Origin: Olavius algarvensis Delta 4 endosymbiont
Lineage (GTDB): Bacteria; Desulfobacterota; Desulfobacteria; Desulfobacterales; CAJINA01
Direction of reading: 5' to 3'
Length of the DNA stretch: 64,000 bases
Assembly (NCBI GenBank): GCA_905176665.1
Contig: CAJINA010000119.1
Span: 62,001 to 126,000, forward strand
Positions 26,520 through 34,904 of this stretch are shown here, piece by piece. The notes under the pieces were generated by a model, which saw only the letters and a list, made by a program, of their open reading frames with translations, was not told the origin of the DNA and made no database searches. The position numbers and the translations under genes are program-made. Position 1 is the first letter of the stretch. Every line of letters starts with the position of its first letter.

Positions 26520-27134
26520 TTACATATTCTCCGGATCCAGTTCGATGTTCAGGGCTGGATCATTCGAAATTCGCATAGCGATCTCGGTCAGAAGCGCCGC
26601 CAGAGTTGTACGGTCCACTTTGTCTTCGCGAAGCTCCTCCGAGGCACGGTCCACGGCCTCATTTATTTCGGTATATTTCTTTCGAACATCTTCGGTTAAG
26701 GTTTTGGACTGCTCGAGGAGCTGCCGACGAAGATCGCGGGTTTTCTCCGCCAGCCGGCTCTCCAGTTTGGTCGTTTTTCTCTCGGTGGCCTTGGAAAATT
26801 TGTTCAACTCGGCGGAAAGCTCCTTGAACGACACCTTGCGGTCTGACCCTTCGGTTTTTAGGGAATCGTTTAGTGACTCCACCTCCTTCTTGAGATAGGT
26901 CTCAAGGGCATCGAAGCGTTGCAGCGTTTCCTCTCGCAGAACCGAGACCTCTTTCAAGATCCGGCTCTCCAGGCGACTGAACTGGCGTTCGTAATCGCGC
27001 ATTTGGTTTCCGAACAGGATATCTCTGATTTTATCGACATTCCCGGCGCCAGACAGATCGCCGGGCGCCCCCTTTTTATTGGTCGAAACCTCAACGCCGC
27101 CGGCATGTGCGGCTTTCTTTTTTTTGGCACTCAA
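26520..27134 (-). CDS. Coiled-coil protein, first gene of the GTPase operon
   Basis: The best start is TTG 27132-27134, six bases after AAAGGAGG (27141-27148); a longer frame from ATG 27152 would include that ribosome site. The 204-residue product has a Lys-rich start, a conserved-looking KIRDILFGNQMRDYERQFSR segment and a long heptad region (LESRILKEVSVLREETLQRF to ERKTTKLESRLAEKTRDLRR), then an acidic tail. No enzyme domain. It probably dimerises and could organise the downstream membrane protein and GTPase. No function is known to me. Confidence 0.8.
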   Translation of the reverse strand: MSAKKKKAAHAGGVEVSTNKKGAPGDLSGAGNVDKIRDILFGNQMRDYERQFSRLESRILKEVSVLREETLQRFDALETYLKKEVESLNDSLKTEGSDRKVSFKELSAELNKFSKATERKTTKLESRLAEKTRDLRRQLLEQSKTLTEDVRKKYTEINEAVDRASEELREDKVDRTTLAALLTEIAMRISNDPALNIELDPENM

Positions 27135-27581
27135 CGTGGACCTCCTTTTCAATGGGGTGGTATTTTACCGTTTTCGAAATTATTGCTCATACGGGCGTCG
27201 ACCGGTGTCGGCAAGTTGAATTAAAAGAGATGAAACCTCTGGGGGGTGCGCACCGCGTAACCAATTCAGGCGCATTTACCCATCCGGGTGTGTGCAGCCG
27301 ACATACCGAAGTAATTCAAAAAAATTGAAAACGATGTAAAAACAATAGATTATAAAAATATCGCACGGTCTGAGAATTGTCAATCTAAAAACCAATCCAC
27401 TTCCGGCCAAGCTGCGGTGCGTGGAGGATTGCCGGCATACGCGAGGTCGAGCCGCATGCTGCAAAGGGTTATCGTGGCGGATGGTACCAGCGGTTTTTTA
27501 CCCTTGCCACCTTGGTCGGTTTGGTGTACGAATTTTCATTCAGTCTGCGCACACGGATATCACAGGATTGCGATTCTAATT
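27135..27581. other. Non-coding interval upstream of tRNA-Ala and GTPase operon
   Basis: I see no supported gene in these 447 bases. The part near 27160-27200 would hold the promoter of the minus-strand GTPase operon and the part near 27540-27580 that of the tRNA, but no promoter matches the consensus well enough to call. Confidence 0.4.
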
Positions 27582-27657
27582 GGGGATGTAGCTCAGATGG
27601 GAGAGCGCAGCGTTCGCAACGCTGAGGTCGAGGGTTCGATCCCCTTCATCTCCACCA
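27582..27657 (+). tRNA. tRNA-Ala (anticodon CGC)
   Basis: All arms fold: acceptor GGGGATG with CATCTCC, D-arm, anticodon stem CAGCG/CGCTG around TTCGCAA (anticodon CGC), and T-arm GAGGGTTCGATCCCC. The acceptor has G3-U70, the identity pair of alanine tRNAs. CCA is encoded (27655-27657). Its 3' end is repeated in degenerate form at about 29103-29165. Confidence 0.97.
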
Positions 27658-27666
27658 AGCTTGAAA

Positions 27667-27702
27667 CAAAGCCTGCTGCTCTGCGGTAGGCTTTTGTTTT
27701 TT
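27667..27702 (+). terminator. Intrinsic terminator of tRNA-Ala
   Basis: AAAGCCT and AGGCTTT pair across a short loop and are followed by GTTTTTT, ten bases after the tRNA CCA. The same hairpin recurs near 29130-29160. Confidence 0.7.
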
Positions 27703-27822
27703 AGAGAAACGCCACCAATTCGGCCACCGAGATGTATGTTTAACGGCGCGTGAGTTCGGCAGGCTTCGCATCACGGTGACCAATCCCAACCAGAGTTGAA
27801 TTCGTCTGGTCAGGGATCTAAC

Positions 27823-27856
27823 AAAAAGAGCGGTTCCAGTGGAGAAAACCGCTCTT
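27823..27856 (-). terminator. Intrinsic terminator of the 27901-28197 gene
   Basis: On the minus strand AAGAGCGGTT and AACCGCTCTT form a stem closed by a 14-base loop and followed by a T run. It lies 45 bases beyond the end of the minus-strand gene. Confidence 0.75.
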
Positions 27857-27900
27857 GAATAACGTTCAAGGTTGAAACTGCCGTGTTCTTAAAAGCTATA

Positions 27901-28197
27901 TCACATACCAATCATTTTCATGGCTTCCTCAATTTCAAAATATGGCGTGACCTCATACATGAAACCCGGAACTCCGAAATAGGTAGCCATATAGTTGCCA
28001 AGAAAATCCAGACCCTCAGCCAGTTTTGCGTTATCAAGCTCGTACAAGGAAGTGACCATAACGCCATCAGTTCTGTTTGCACTAACATACGGGCCATGCT
28101 TGGTCATATAGTCCGGAATTTGAGGTGCTTCCAGAAACTTGGTGGCTAACTCTTTTGCAGACTCAGAGGGATATGAAACAGTAGTGAAAATAACCAT
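27901..28197 (-). CDS. Conserved-looking hypothetical protein (98 aa)
   Basis: AAAGGGAGA precedes ATG 28197. The protein starts MVIFTTVSYPSESAKELATK and ends with YFEIEEAMKMIGM, with alternating beta and helix segments typical of a small ferredoxin-like alpha/beta domain. No family can be named. It lies inside the 1.5-kb segment framed by the tRNA-Ala 3' end copies, with its own terminator. Confidence 0.7.
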   Translation of the reverse strand: MVIFTTVSYPSESAKELATKFLEAPQIPDYMTKHGPYVSANRTDGVMVTSLYELDNAKLAEGLDFLGNYMATYFGVPGFMYEVTPYFEIEEAMKMIGM

Positions 28198-28553
28198 TGT
28201 GATCTCCCTTTTTCCGAGTGGATGGTTGTTGAGGTAAAAGAACGGACTTATCTTCGGAAGCCTCCATAGAGAGACCGCGTCTCACTGGAGGCATCACAGC
28301 GGCAGTTTAAGATGGTTCCCTTCGATGCTGACCTTCCTTCCAAAAAAAGCTATAGGACTGAACAGCAGGAAAACAGTCAGAGATGCAGATGCAGGTGTGG
28401 CTCGTCTGAGTAAGGTAATTTGTTTGTGAATGGATGCGTGTTTGAGATGAAAACTCTTAACTTGGTATGGTAAGTGCGGGCTGATGTCAAATGAAATTTG
28501 TGCAAAGCACTGTTAAAACCCGTTATTCGCATGTCAGGTGCGTAGCTGTTGGC
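28198..28553. other. Non-coding interval with a GC-rich hairpin
   Basis: No supported gene. GCCTCCA (28260-28266) and TGGAGGC (28286-28292), with inner GAGA/TCTC, form a strong stem-loop 63 bases upstream of the 28197 start. It could be a leader structure or a terminator of a lost gene. Confidence 0.4.
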
Positions 28554-29027
28554 TCATTTTTTTGTAACCCTCGTATAAACCTGACCACCCATAGTAAGCT
28601 CGTTTCCGAAGATGGAATATGAAGCAGATACGGGTAGCTGAAAGGGCAAATGGTAGGTCATTGATCCGCTTTGTGTTTCCATGACAGATCTGAATGAATA
28701 TGTGGTTAAGTGGGACGTCGTGTAGCTAAAGGTGCCAGTGTGGATTCCCTTCTCATTGTCAAAAATGTGAACCGAGCGTCCGTCTGCTCTATAGTACACA
28801 TCTTCACCATTAGGGTCATCGCGCCAATGACCAACAATACCGTCATCCTCTGGGGATTGCCTCTGGTAGTAAGTTTTGTTGTTGATGTTCAGGGTCGAGC
28901 CGGCGTTTTCGATCCAGTAAGGGGTGTTGTGTGTTCCATAGAAATGAGTACCATCAGCTTCAAATCGATGGTACTCGTTCTTGTTTTTTCGCTTCCACTC
29001 GCCGAGTAACGCAGGATCAAGAGCCAT
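28554..29027 (-). CDS. Hypothetical beta-rich lipocalin-like protein
   Basis: Start set at ATG 29027, five bases after AAAGGTGA, giving 157 residues. Many short strands and Gly/Tyr turns (LLGEWKRKNKNEYHRFEADG, GHWRDDPNGEDVYYRADGRS) suggest a lipocalin-like barrel. No signal peptide. Second gene of the tRNA-bounded segment. Family not recognised. Confidence 0.6.
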   Translation of the reverse strand: MALDPALLGEWKRKNKNEYHRFEADGTHFYGTHNTPYWIENAGSTLNINNKTYYQRQSPEDDGIVGHWRDDPNGEDVYYRADGRSVHIFDNEKGIHTGTFSYTTSHLTTYSFRSVMETQSGSMTYHLPFQLPVSASYSIFGNELTMGGQVYTRVTKK

Positions 29028-29102
29028 TGAAGTCACCTTTTTTTGATTGATTTCATGCTACTGCGGTTTTTTTCAAGCATTCGTAGGTGAATTGTTTCAG
29101 AA

Positions 29103-29165
29103 AGCCCCTACATCTCCAATAAGCTGGAAAAAGCCTACTGCTTACGCGGTAGGCTTTTGTTATTA
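29103..29165 (+). repeat. Degenerate second copy of tRNA-Ala 3' end and terminator (possible att site)
   Basis: Aligned base by base, 29103-29165 matches 27638-27702 over about 60 bases with scattered mismatches: the acceptor/T-arm end CATCTCCA, the AAGCT spacer and the GCGGTAGGCTTTTGTT terminator half. The rest of the tRNA is absent. Such a pair around 1.5 kb is what an integrated element leaves at a tRNA gene. No integrase is present. Confidence 0.7.
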
Positions 29166-29219
29166 TAGGGGAACTTTTTTTTCGCGGTACAATCGGACAA
29201 TCAGGCCATTCAATAACAT

Positions 29220-29594
29220 TTATACTTCATCGAACCATTTATAAGCGATGTCCAGGTCATTGAAGATCATGACGGTATAGGTTGCCTCCTGCAAATTGCT
29301 CTGTGCAGCCAGAGACCTTGAAATGCCATAAAAGAAATTATCGTGGGCAACAATGGCGGTTTTACCGGACCCTTTCTGGCCGGCATACCGCTGCTTGAGG
29401 TGTACTATCTTTTCCGCCTGCGCCGGGGTGATGCGATTTTTTGTGACATCGAGAAAATCCCAGAGGACACACCTCGTGGTCTCGCCGGCATAAAATGCCT
29501 CTACCAGGGGCATCACCATCTCAAACGTGAGTACGCCGGTGGCGGTGAAGGTGGTTAGCTCATTTGATTCGGCTATATGGGTTGTGATCGCCAT
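29220..29594 (-). CDS. STAS/SpoIIAA-like domain protein
   Basis: The 124-residue single-domain protein with pattern NELTTFTATGVLTFEMVMPL, CVLWDFLDVTKNRITPAQAE and the C-terminal YTVMIFNDLDIAYKWFDEV is like the STAS/SpoIIAA-like family that binds small ligands or anti-sigma factors. The match is by fold pattern; the phosphorylatable Ser is not evident. Isolated gene outside the tRNA-bounded segment. Confidence 0.55.
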   Translation of the reverse strand: MAITTHIAESNELTTFTATGVLTFEMVMPLVEAFYAGETTRCVLWDFLDVTKNRITPAQAEKIVHLKQRYAGQKGSGKTAIVAHDNFFYGISRSLAAQSNLQEATYTVMIFNDLDIAYKWFDEV

Positions 29595-29668
29595 GCGGTT
29601 TTGAGGTTCAGGTATTATTTCATCGTTTAGACTTTTTAGTGGGACAGAACCTGTCGCGCCTACCGGGT

Positions 29669-29857
29669 TCAGTTGGTATCCCTCGATAAGTTGCTGAAGT
29701 TGGAAATGCCTTTGAACAACCCACGGTTCGGATCAACCGGCCGTGCAGTTTTGCGGCGACAACGCGGGCAAACGGCAAGACGGTTCTCTTCGCCGCGCAA
29801 TACCACTCGGCTAAACGCTTTTTCACACTCCCGGCACTGGTAATCGATCACGGGCAT
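29669..29857 (-). CDS. FmdB-like zinc ribbon protein (62 aa)
   Basis: MPVIDYQCRECEKAFSRVVL and LAVCPRCRRKTARPV carry two CxxC pairs about 20 residues apart, as in the FmdB/CxxC_CxxC zinc ribbon family. Function is unknown but such proteins often sit with regulators. Same strand as the membrane-anchored protein gene upstream. Confidence 0.7.
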   Translation of the reverse strand: MPVIDYQCRECEKAFSRVVLRGEENRLAVCPRCRRKTARPVDPNRGLFKGISNFSNLSRDTN

Positions 29858-29888
29858 GCCTACTCCTTAACGGGAACCGGCCGACAAG

Positions 29889-30320
29889 TCAAGCAGCCTC
29901 CCGCTTGAGGCGAAGCGATGCGCGGCTTGCCGAGATCAGTCTGAACCGGATGCCCCCCATCCGGAAGCCATCGTATGCCTGGTCGATATCCAGCTGATAG
30001 TGATAAACCGAATCGGGGTCCAGTTCCGGTATGACGACATCCATTCGGAGGGTTTGACCTTCCAGGCCGCGGTAGTTGAAGCGGGCCCTGGCAACTGATT
30101 GGGCAACGCCCCGGTGGAAAACATACAGGTGGCTGGCCGGGTCCGAGGGTAGGGTTTCAGTGAAGAATTTTCCGGTGGCTGCAGTTTTCAGGAAGTGTTC
30201 AAAGCTGGATGCCTGTCCCGTCAATTTCAAGCCGATATAGTAGAATCCTGTTACGGTGGCAAATCCCACAAACAAAAAAATAATGAGGCTGCCGATTTTT
30301 TGGGTAGTGTTTTTTTCCAT
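29889..30320 (-). CDS. Membrane-anchored hypothetical protein
   Basis: ATG 30320 follows GGGAGG and removes five residues from a longer frame. One membrane helix (IGSLIIFLFVGFATVTGFYY) at residues about 10-28 is followed by an extracytoplasmic beta-rich domain, probably periplasmic. No family recognised. Same strand as the zinc-ribbon gene, possibly one transcript. Confidence 0.65.
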   Translation of the reverse strand: MEKNTTQKIGSLIIFLFVGFATVTGFYYIGLKLTGQASSFEHFLKTAATGKFFTETLPSDPASHLYVFHRGVAQSVARARFNYRGLEGQTLRMDVVIPELDPDSVYHYQLDIDQAYDGFRMGGIRFRLISASRASLRLKREAA

Positions 30321-30354
30321 GGCAGCGCCTCCCATTCAATGATTGTCGGGAGGT

Positions 30355-30392
30355 ATTCCGGCGCAGTGGTTTAGTCGACAGGGCGCCGGAAT
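30355..30392. promoter_or_regulatory. Perfect 10-bp inverted repeat upstream of two divergent genes
   Basis: ATTCCGGCGC at 30355-30364 and GCGCCGGAAT at 30383-30392 pair perfectly across an 18-base loop in the 350-base divergent interval 30321-30670, 35 bases before the 30320 start. Could be an operator or an mRNA leader hairpin. A candidate -35 TTGACA lies at 30574-30579 and a weak -10 ATAACT at 30597-30602 for the GalT-like gene. Nothing else is seen in the interval. Confidence 0.45.
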
Positions 30393-30670
30393 GCCTATAG
30401 TCATAACACCTTTCATGAGGTGATTTTGTCATTTCATGATAGCCGGACATTGGCGGCTGGCCGTAAGCGGGCTTAAAATCAATATAGGTACATACCTGCA
30501 GGTGGTCAAATTTTGATGTCCCAAGTGCGGCCGGCCAGGGAGGCTCACGCCGGGACATCAGGCCAGAATCAAATTGACATTTCGAAAAATAAGGAAATAA
30601 ACTTAATAGCGCTGATTTACTGTGCCAAGCCCACGTTTTTCCGAACATAGACACCAACCAAGGAGGAATC

Positions 30671-31696
30671 ATGGAATTTGAGGCCATCCGGAAAGAGACG
30701 ATGATGCTCAACCCCCAAGAGAACATGGCCGAACAGCGGATTCCCAGTGAAATCCGAATCGATCCGCTCACGGGCCGCACCGCCCGGATTTGCCATTTCA
30801 TGAAACTGCAATGGGAAAAACCCGACTTTGATGCCATGGTGGCCGGTACCGATGCATGGTGCCCCTTTTGTCCTGAGAAGGTTTTAGACATCACGCCCTG
30901 CTTTCCGACTGATCTGGTCCCCGAAGGCCGGATGCAGAAAGACGATATGGTGATCTTTCCGAATATCGCGCCTTATGACAGCATCGGGGCCTGTGCGACT
31001 TTTGGGGCCCGGCATTACATTCCCATGACCGAGTTCGAACCCGCCCACATGGCCGCAGCTTTCGGGTTTGCCCAGGATTTTTTCCAGCGCGTGGATGCCA
31101 GCGGCCACCCGGAAGCGGTCTACCATATTGTCAACTGGAATTACATGCCGCCGGCCGGTAGTTCTCTCATCCACCCCCATCTGCAGGTATTTTCAACCTC
31201 GTCCGCTCCCAACCTCATGTGGGCGGAACTGGAGGCGGCGCGCTACTACCAGGAAAGTGAGGGCACCAATTTCTGGGAGGACCTGGTAGCAGCCGAAAAA
31301 CAGACGGGAGAGCGCTACCTGGGTAGGATCGGTCGTACGGAATGGTTGACCGCGTTTGCGCCTATGGGGGTGGCCGGAGATGTGCTGGCCGTTGTTGAAG
31401 GGGCGTGCAGCACCCTGGAGTTGACCGAGCAGGATTTTCTGGATATTGCCGCCGGCCTGCAAAAGGTAATGGGGGCATATGATCGGATGGGGGTGTACAG
31501 TTTCAACATGAACTTCTTTACCGGCGCCCAAGGTGATGACCACACCCGGTTTCACCTGCTTTTTTCACCACGGACGTTCTTTAACCAGGCCCTGGGAACG
31601 CCTGATATCGGGGCGTTGCGCAACTTGTTCAATGAGACCCTCTGCATGGCTTACCCGGAGGAGATCAACGACTTGCTTAAGGGGGCGTTTGGATAA
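30671..31696 (+). CDS. GalT-like HIT-superfamily nucleotidyltransferase
   Basis: ATG 30671 follows AGGAGG. The 341-residue protein has the GalT/HIT signature GSSLIHPHLQVFS (His-x-His) and an N-terminal CPFC zinc knuckle (WCPFCPEKVL). GalT-like enzymes transfer UMP between sugar phosphates, but this sequence is distant from true galactose-1-phosphate uridylyltransferase, so a different nucleotide-sugar transferase or phosphorylase is as likely. Monocistronic on its strand. Confidence 0.8.
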   Translation: MEFEAIRKETMMLNPQENMAEQRIPSEIRIDPLTGRTARICHFMKLQWEKPDFDAMVAGTDAWCPFCPEKVLDITPCFPTDLVPEGRMQKDDMVIFPNIAPYDSIGACATFGARHYIPMTEFEPAHMAAAFGFAQDFFQRVDASGHPEAVYHIVNWNYMPPAGSSLIHPHLQVFSTSSAPNLMWAELEAARYYQESEGTNFWEDLVAAEKQTGERYLGRIGRTEWLTAFAPMGVAGDVLAVVEGACSTLELTEQDFLDIAAGLQKVMGAYDRMGVYSFNMNFFTGAQGDDHTRFHLLFSPRTFFNQALGTPDIGALRNLFNETLCMAYPEEINDLLKGAFG

Positions 31697-31791
31697 AATA
31701 AAATCAGGAGCCAGGTGTCAGGAATCGGGCGTCAAAAAAATTTCCTCCCCATAAGGGTGAATTGGGGGGGGGAAACCGAATGGCATCTTGC

Positions 31792-32406
31792 TTATTCCAT
31801 TAGGCCATTTTTACGAATGTCCTTCAAAACGGCCTTGCACAAAGAGTCGATGACTTCCTCGACCGACTCCATGTCGACAGTTTCCGATATACCGTTCCAG
31901 ACCAGCTTTTCGGTTTTACGTTCGAAGATATTCGTGGATAGGCGCACACTTTCCATTTTGGTGTAGGTGACCGGTTCGGAGGCGTAGGTGTTGACCCAGT
32001 TCCAACTCAGCTTGGTTCGGGTGGCCCGCTGCACATTGGCCGGATCATAGGTAAGATATTGGTCCTTCACCCCGACGACGAATGTCACCAGGACTGCATC
32101 CGCACCCAGTTTTTCGGCTTCGCGTACGATTCTCTCCTTCGTAAGGTCTTTCGGCAGGATTATCACCTTGTGGCTGGCAACCGCTTCCACCCCGCGCTTG
32201 CCGAACTCCTCGGCGAACATCCTTTCGAACAGCAACCGGGATCTGCGCTCATTGGCCACGCCGACAATCAGGACCTTTTTAATGGGGCCGCCGGTATAGG
32301 TGTCATCCACCGAGACCGAATGGAATTTGGTGACGGCACAAGCCGGCAAAAAGGAAAAAACGAGCAAAAACGCTAAGAACTTATACAGGTTGGGTATAGC
32401 GCGCAT
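31792..32406 (-). CDS. Putative lipoprotein, DUF4136-like
   Basis: Start at ATG 32406 (GAAGGAG before it) gives a lipoprotein signal with lipobox FLPAC (Cys about residue 23). The mature part has an alpha/beta domain with KKVLIVGVANERRSRLLFER and DAVLVTFVVGVKDQYLTYD, suggestive of small exported lipoproteins of the DUF4136 type. Outer-membrane or inner-membrane anchoring predicted. Converges on the GalT-like gene; no operon partner. Confidence 0.75.
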   Translation of the reverse strand: MRAIPNLYKFLAFLLVFSFLPACAVTKFHSVSVDDTYTGGPIKKVLIVGVANERRSRLLFERMFAEEFGKRGVEAVASHKVIILPKDLTKERIVREAEKLGADAVLVTFVVGVKDQYLTYDPANVQRATRTKLSWNWVNTYASEPVTYTKMESVRLSTNIFERKTEKLVWNGISETVDMESVEEVIDSLCKAVLKDIRKNGLME

Positions 32407-32634
32407 GTTATTCTCCTTCAGGTTTTTAGGCAATATATGTGAACGGTTACAGGCAAGTACCGATATGGTAACGCCATTTTGTATCAGACTCAAGATTTAA
32501 TTTTTCTGCGGTTACCAGGGCCTGTGAACAAGGCGAATGTCGCCTGTCGGCGCTAACAATTGACAGGCCATTGGAAACGGTTAAAAATAGAACCCGTCTT
32601 GCGGAAATTAATACATAGCCTCTATGGAGACCTT

Positions 32635-33762
32635 ATGCGGCCGGTAGCCAGAATGTCAGCCTTCATTCTTTTTCTGGGGTTCACCCTGAATGCCTCTTTT
32701 CTTGGAGCCGGGGAAGTTGAGATAGCCAGGGTGACCGATTTCACCGGGACCGTGACCCTGGTGAAAGCGGACGAAAGCGAGCGCCTCTTGATGGACCTGG
32801 TGCCGCTTTACCCTGGCGACACCCTGGTCACCGGCAAAGACGGCCGGGTGGAATTCACTTTCAGCCGGGGCGATCTTTTCAAGCTGTATGAGGATTCCCA
32901 GATAACCATCGATGAACTGTCCGGGCGCGAAGCGGACGACCAGCCGGCCTTGCGGCTGACGCTCGGTTTCCTGTGGACACGGATCAAGGTGTCCCTTACG
33001 GAATCCTTTCGCCCTTCCTTTCACACGCCCACGGCTGTTTTGGGCATCCGGGGGACCGAGTTCGAAACCGTGGTATCCATGGACGCCGCCTCGACCGTTA
33101 CGGTCGACGAAGGTGCGGTAGCCGTAGAGACCGAAAAGAAGAGCGTGGTCGTAGGTGCCGGCAAGGCCACTGAAGTGGAAGTGGACGACAAAGTGGCCCC
33201 GCCTTTTACAGCTACCCCGCGGGAGAAACGCGACTGGGCCAAATGGCGGGCGCAACGGCAGCGAAAACTTCTCAAAACCCTTCCGCAGCGGCTGCCGCAC
33301 ATGCGGCGCCGGTTTGAAACAGCGGCGGAACGGTTTGGGCAGTTCAACAAAAAGGTAAACGAGGTGGCAAGCGTGCTGGATGTTGAGATCGAAACCGCCC
33401 GGGCCGCTATTGCCAGGCGCGACCGGCGGCAGGCCCGGCGGTCCATCAAGAAAATCAATACCATCGAAAAGCGTTTTCGGCAGAACTCCGCCCGATTTCG
33501 CAAGGGACTCAACCGGCTCCGGGTGGCGGGGAAACACTCTGTCCGGCTGGAAACGTTTGTACAGCGCAACCTGGCGCAGCTGCCAGCTGATAAAATCGGG
33601 ACCATCCAATCCGACCTGGCGGCCATCAAACAGACGCGCGAACAGTTAAGGGCCAGTGTCCGCAACGCCGTGCAAAACATAAAGGCCATGATGCGCAAAG
33701 TCCGTGCATTCCGGCAGGAAGTGAAGCAGATGTCCCGTGAGAAAAAGCGGCGTAAGAGCTGA
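32635..33762 (+). CDS. FecR-domain secreted protein with Arg/Lys-rich coiled coil
   Basis: ATG 32635 (GGAG eight bases before) gives 375 residues. A signal peptide (SAFILFLGFTLNASFLGAGE) precedes a FecR-type domain (LYPGDTLVTGKDGRVEFTFS, TAVLGIRGTEFETVV), then about 180 residues of basic coiled coil (RRDRRQARRSIKKINTIEKR). FecR folds often bind glycans or act in envelope sensing. A strong terminator follows. Not linked to a TonB or sigma-factor gene here. Confidence 0.82.
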   Translation: MRPVARMSAFILFLGFTLNASFLGAGEVEIARVTDFTGTVTLVKADESERLLMDLVPLYPGDTLVTGKDGRVEFTFSRGDLFKLYEDSQITIDELSGREADDQPALRLTLGFLWTRIKVSLTESFRPSFHTPTAVLGIRGTEFETVVSMDAASTVTVDEGAVAVETEKKSVVVGAGKATEVEVDDKVAPPFTATPREKRDWAKWRAQRQRKLLKTLPQRLPHMRRRFETAAERFGQFNKKVNEVASVLDVEIETARAAIARRDRRQARRSIKKINTIEKRFRQNSARFRKGLNRLRVAGKHSVRLETFVQRNLAQLPADKIGTIQSDLAAIKQTREQLRASVRNAVQNIKAMMRKVRAFRQEVKQMSREKKRRKS

Positions 33763-33784
33763 TTATAAGGGCTATTTTAGTATG

Positions 33785-33818
33785 CGGGCCATCCTTGCTT
33801 AGGGATGGCCCGTTTTTT
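33785..33818 (+). terminator. Intrinsic terminator of the FecR-domain gene
   Basis: GGGCCATCC and GGATGGCCC form a nine-pair stem with a short TTGCTTAG loop, followed by GTTTTTT. Confidence 0.85.
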
Positions 33819-33828
33819 CTGACCGGTT

Positions 33829-34030
33829 CTAAACGTTCTGAAAATCATCTGCCTCCAGGGGAATCAGGCGGCGGGCTTCGGTGACGTTCGCTTTGCGGGG
33901 GGTGGGGTCGGCGCCTTTGATGGGGCCGGTGGGGCCACCTCCCTGGGATCCAGGACCAAACCGGCCAGATCGGGTGCCATCGCTGTACAGCTAGAGGTCA
34001 ATGGGATACTTGACAAAGGCACCTTTGATT
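33829..34030 (-). pseudogene. Degenerate reading frame remnant (low confidence)
   Basis: On the minus strand GAFVKYPIDL is followed by TAG (33991-33993), then LYSDGTRSGRFGPGSQGGG and KANVTEARRLIPLEADDFQ to TAG at 33829-33831. The wording is protein-like but no family is recognised, and no start is visible. It shares the 397-base interval 33763-34159 with the terminator above and otherwise nothing. Confidence 0.25.
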
Positions 34031-34159
34031 CACAAGCTTTGATTAAAGGCTGCTGCAGAGGGCCTTTAATAACGATATTGGCTGAAAATCACATACTTTT
34101 CAGATATACAGCCCGTTCGTAGCGGGCAGATAACTTTGAGAATAATCGGGAGGATTCCC

Positions 34160-34762
34160 ATGAACCATATACTACCGGAAATACCCTATGCGTACGACGC
34201 CCTCGAACCATACATCGATGCCCGTACCATGGAGATACATCATACCAAGCACCACCAGACCTACATAGATAAACTAAACGCGGCCATTAAGCCCCATGAG
34301 CAGCTACATGAAATGGCGGCCGATCAATTGGTGCGGAACCTGGGAGAGGTTCCCACAGATATCCAAACAGCCGTGCGAAACCATGCCGGCGGCCATACAA
34401 ACCACAGCTTTTTCTGGCCGATGTTAAAAAAGGGCGTGGCCCCTGCCGGCCCGGCCGTAGATGCGATCGTCAATACGTTTGGGAGCTTTGACAAGTTCAA
34501 GGCGGACTTTTCATCCGTGGCGGCCCTGCTTTTCGGCAGCGGGTGGACCTGGTTGACCGTCGATGACGGCAACCTGGAAATCGTCACCACCGCTAACCAG
34601 GATAGTCCGCTCAGTCTGGGCAAGACACCCATCGTGGGTATTGACGTCTGGGAGCATGCCTACTATTTGAAATACCAGAATCGTCGGCCGGATTATGTTG
34701 AAGCCTTTTTCCAGGTGATTAATTGGGAGGCGGCCAACGCCAGCTTTGAAGCGGCTACCTGA
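34160..34762 (+). CDS. Superoxide dismutase, Fe/Mn family (Mn-type residues)
   Basis: ATG 34160 follows GGGAGGA; 200 residues. Metal ligands are in [25 protein letters not shown], and [20 protein letters not shown]. The GGHTNHSxFW motif and a Gln in NQDSPL favour the Mn or cambialistic subtype. It removes superoxide in the cytoplasm (no signal peptide). Unusual but known in sulfate reducers, which meet transient oxygen. A hairpin follows at 34788-34822. Confidence 0.95.
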   Translation: MNHILPEIPYAYDALEPYIDARTMEIHHTKHHQTYIDKLNAAIKPHEQLHEMAADQLVRNLGEVPTDIQTAVRNHAGGHTNHSFFWPMLKKGVAPAGPAVDAIVNTFGSFDKFKADFSSVAALLFGSGWTWLTVDDGNLEIVTTANQDSPLSLGKTPIVGIDVWEHAYYLKYQNRRPDYVEAFFQVINWEAANASFEAAT

Positions 34763-34787
34763 GTCTATATTTAAGCATTGAGAACAA

Positions 34788-34828
34788 CGCCCCGACGAGA
34801 GATGGTGCCGCTCGCCGGGGCGCTTTAT
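34788..34828 (+). terminator. Probable intrinsic terminator of the SOD gene
   Basis: CGCCCCG and CGGGGCG pair with inner CGAG/CTCG in the loop, then CTTTATTA. The T tract is weak. Confidence 0.6.
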
Positions 34829-34904
34829 TACCTGCCGCCGGCGGCCCCGATCGATAAGTGCAGGCATGGCTTGAGGAATGACTATGAAATTTGAATATTA
34901 ATCT

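Noticed and set aside
27135-27581. Short frames such as 27276-27464
   Set aside because: No ribosome site or family features; composition like non-coding AT-rich sequence.
32656-33609. 317-residue minus-strand frame
   Set aside because: Antisense to the FecR-domain gene, which has a signal peptide and family motifs.
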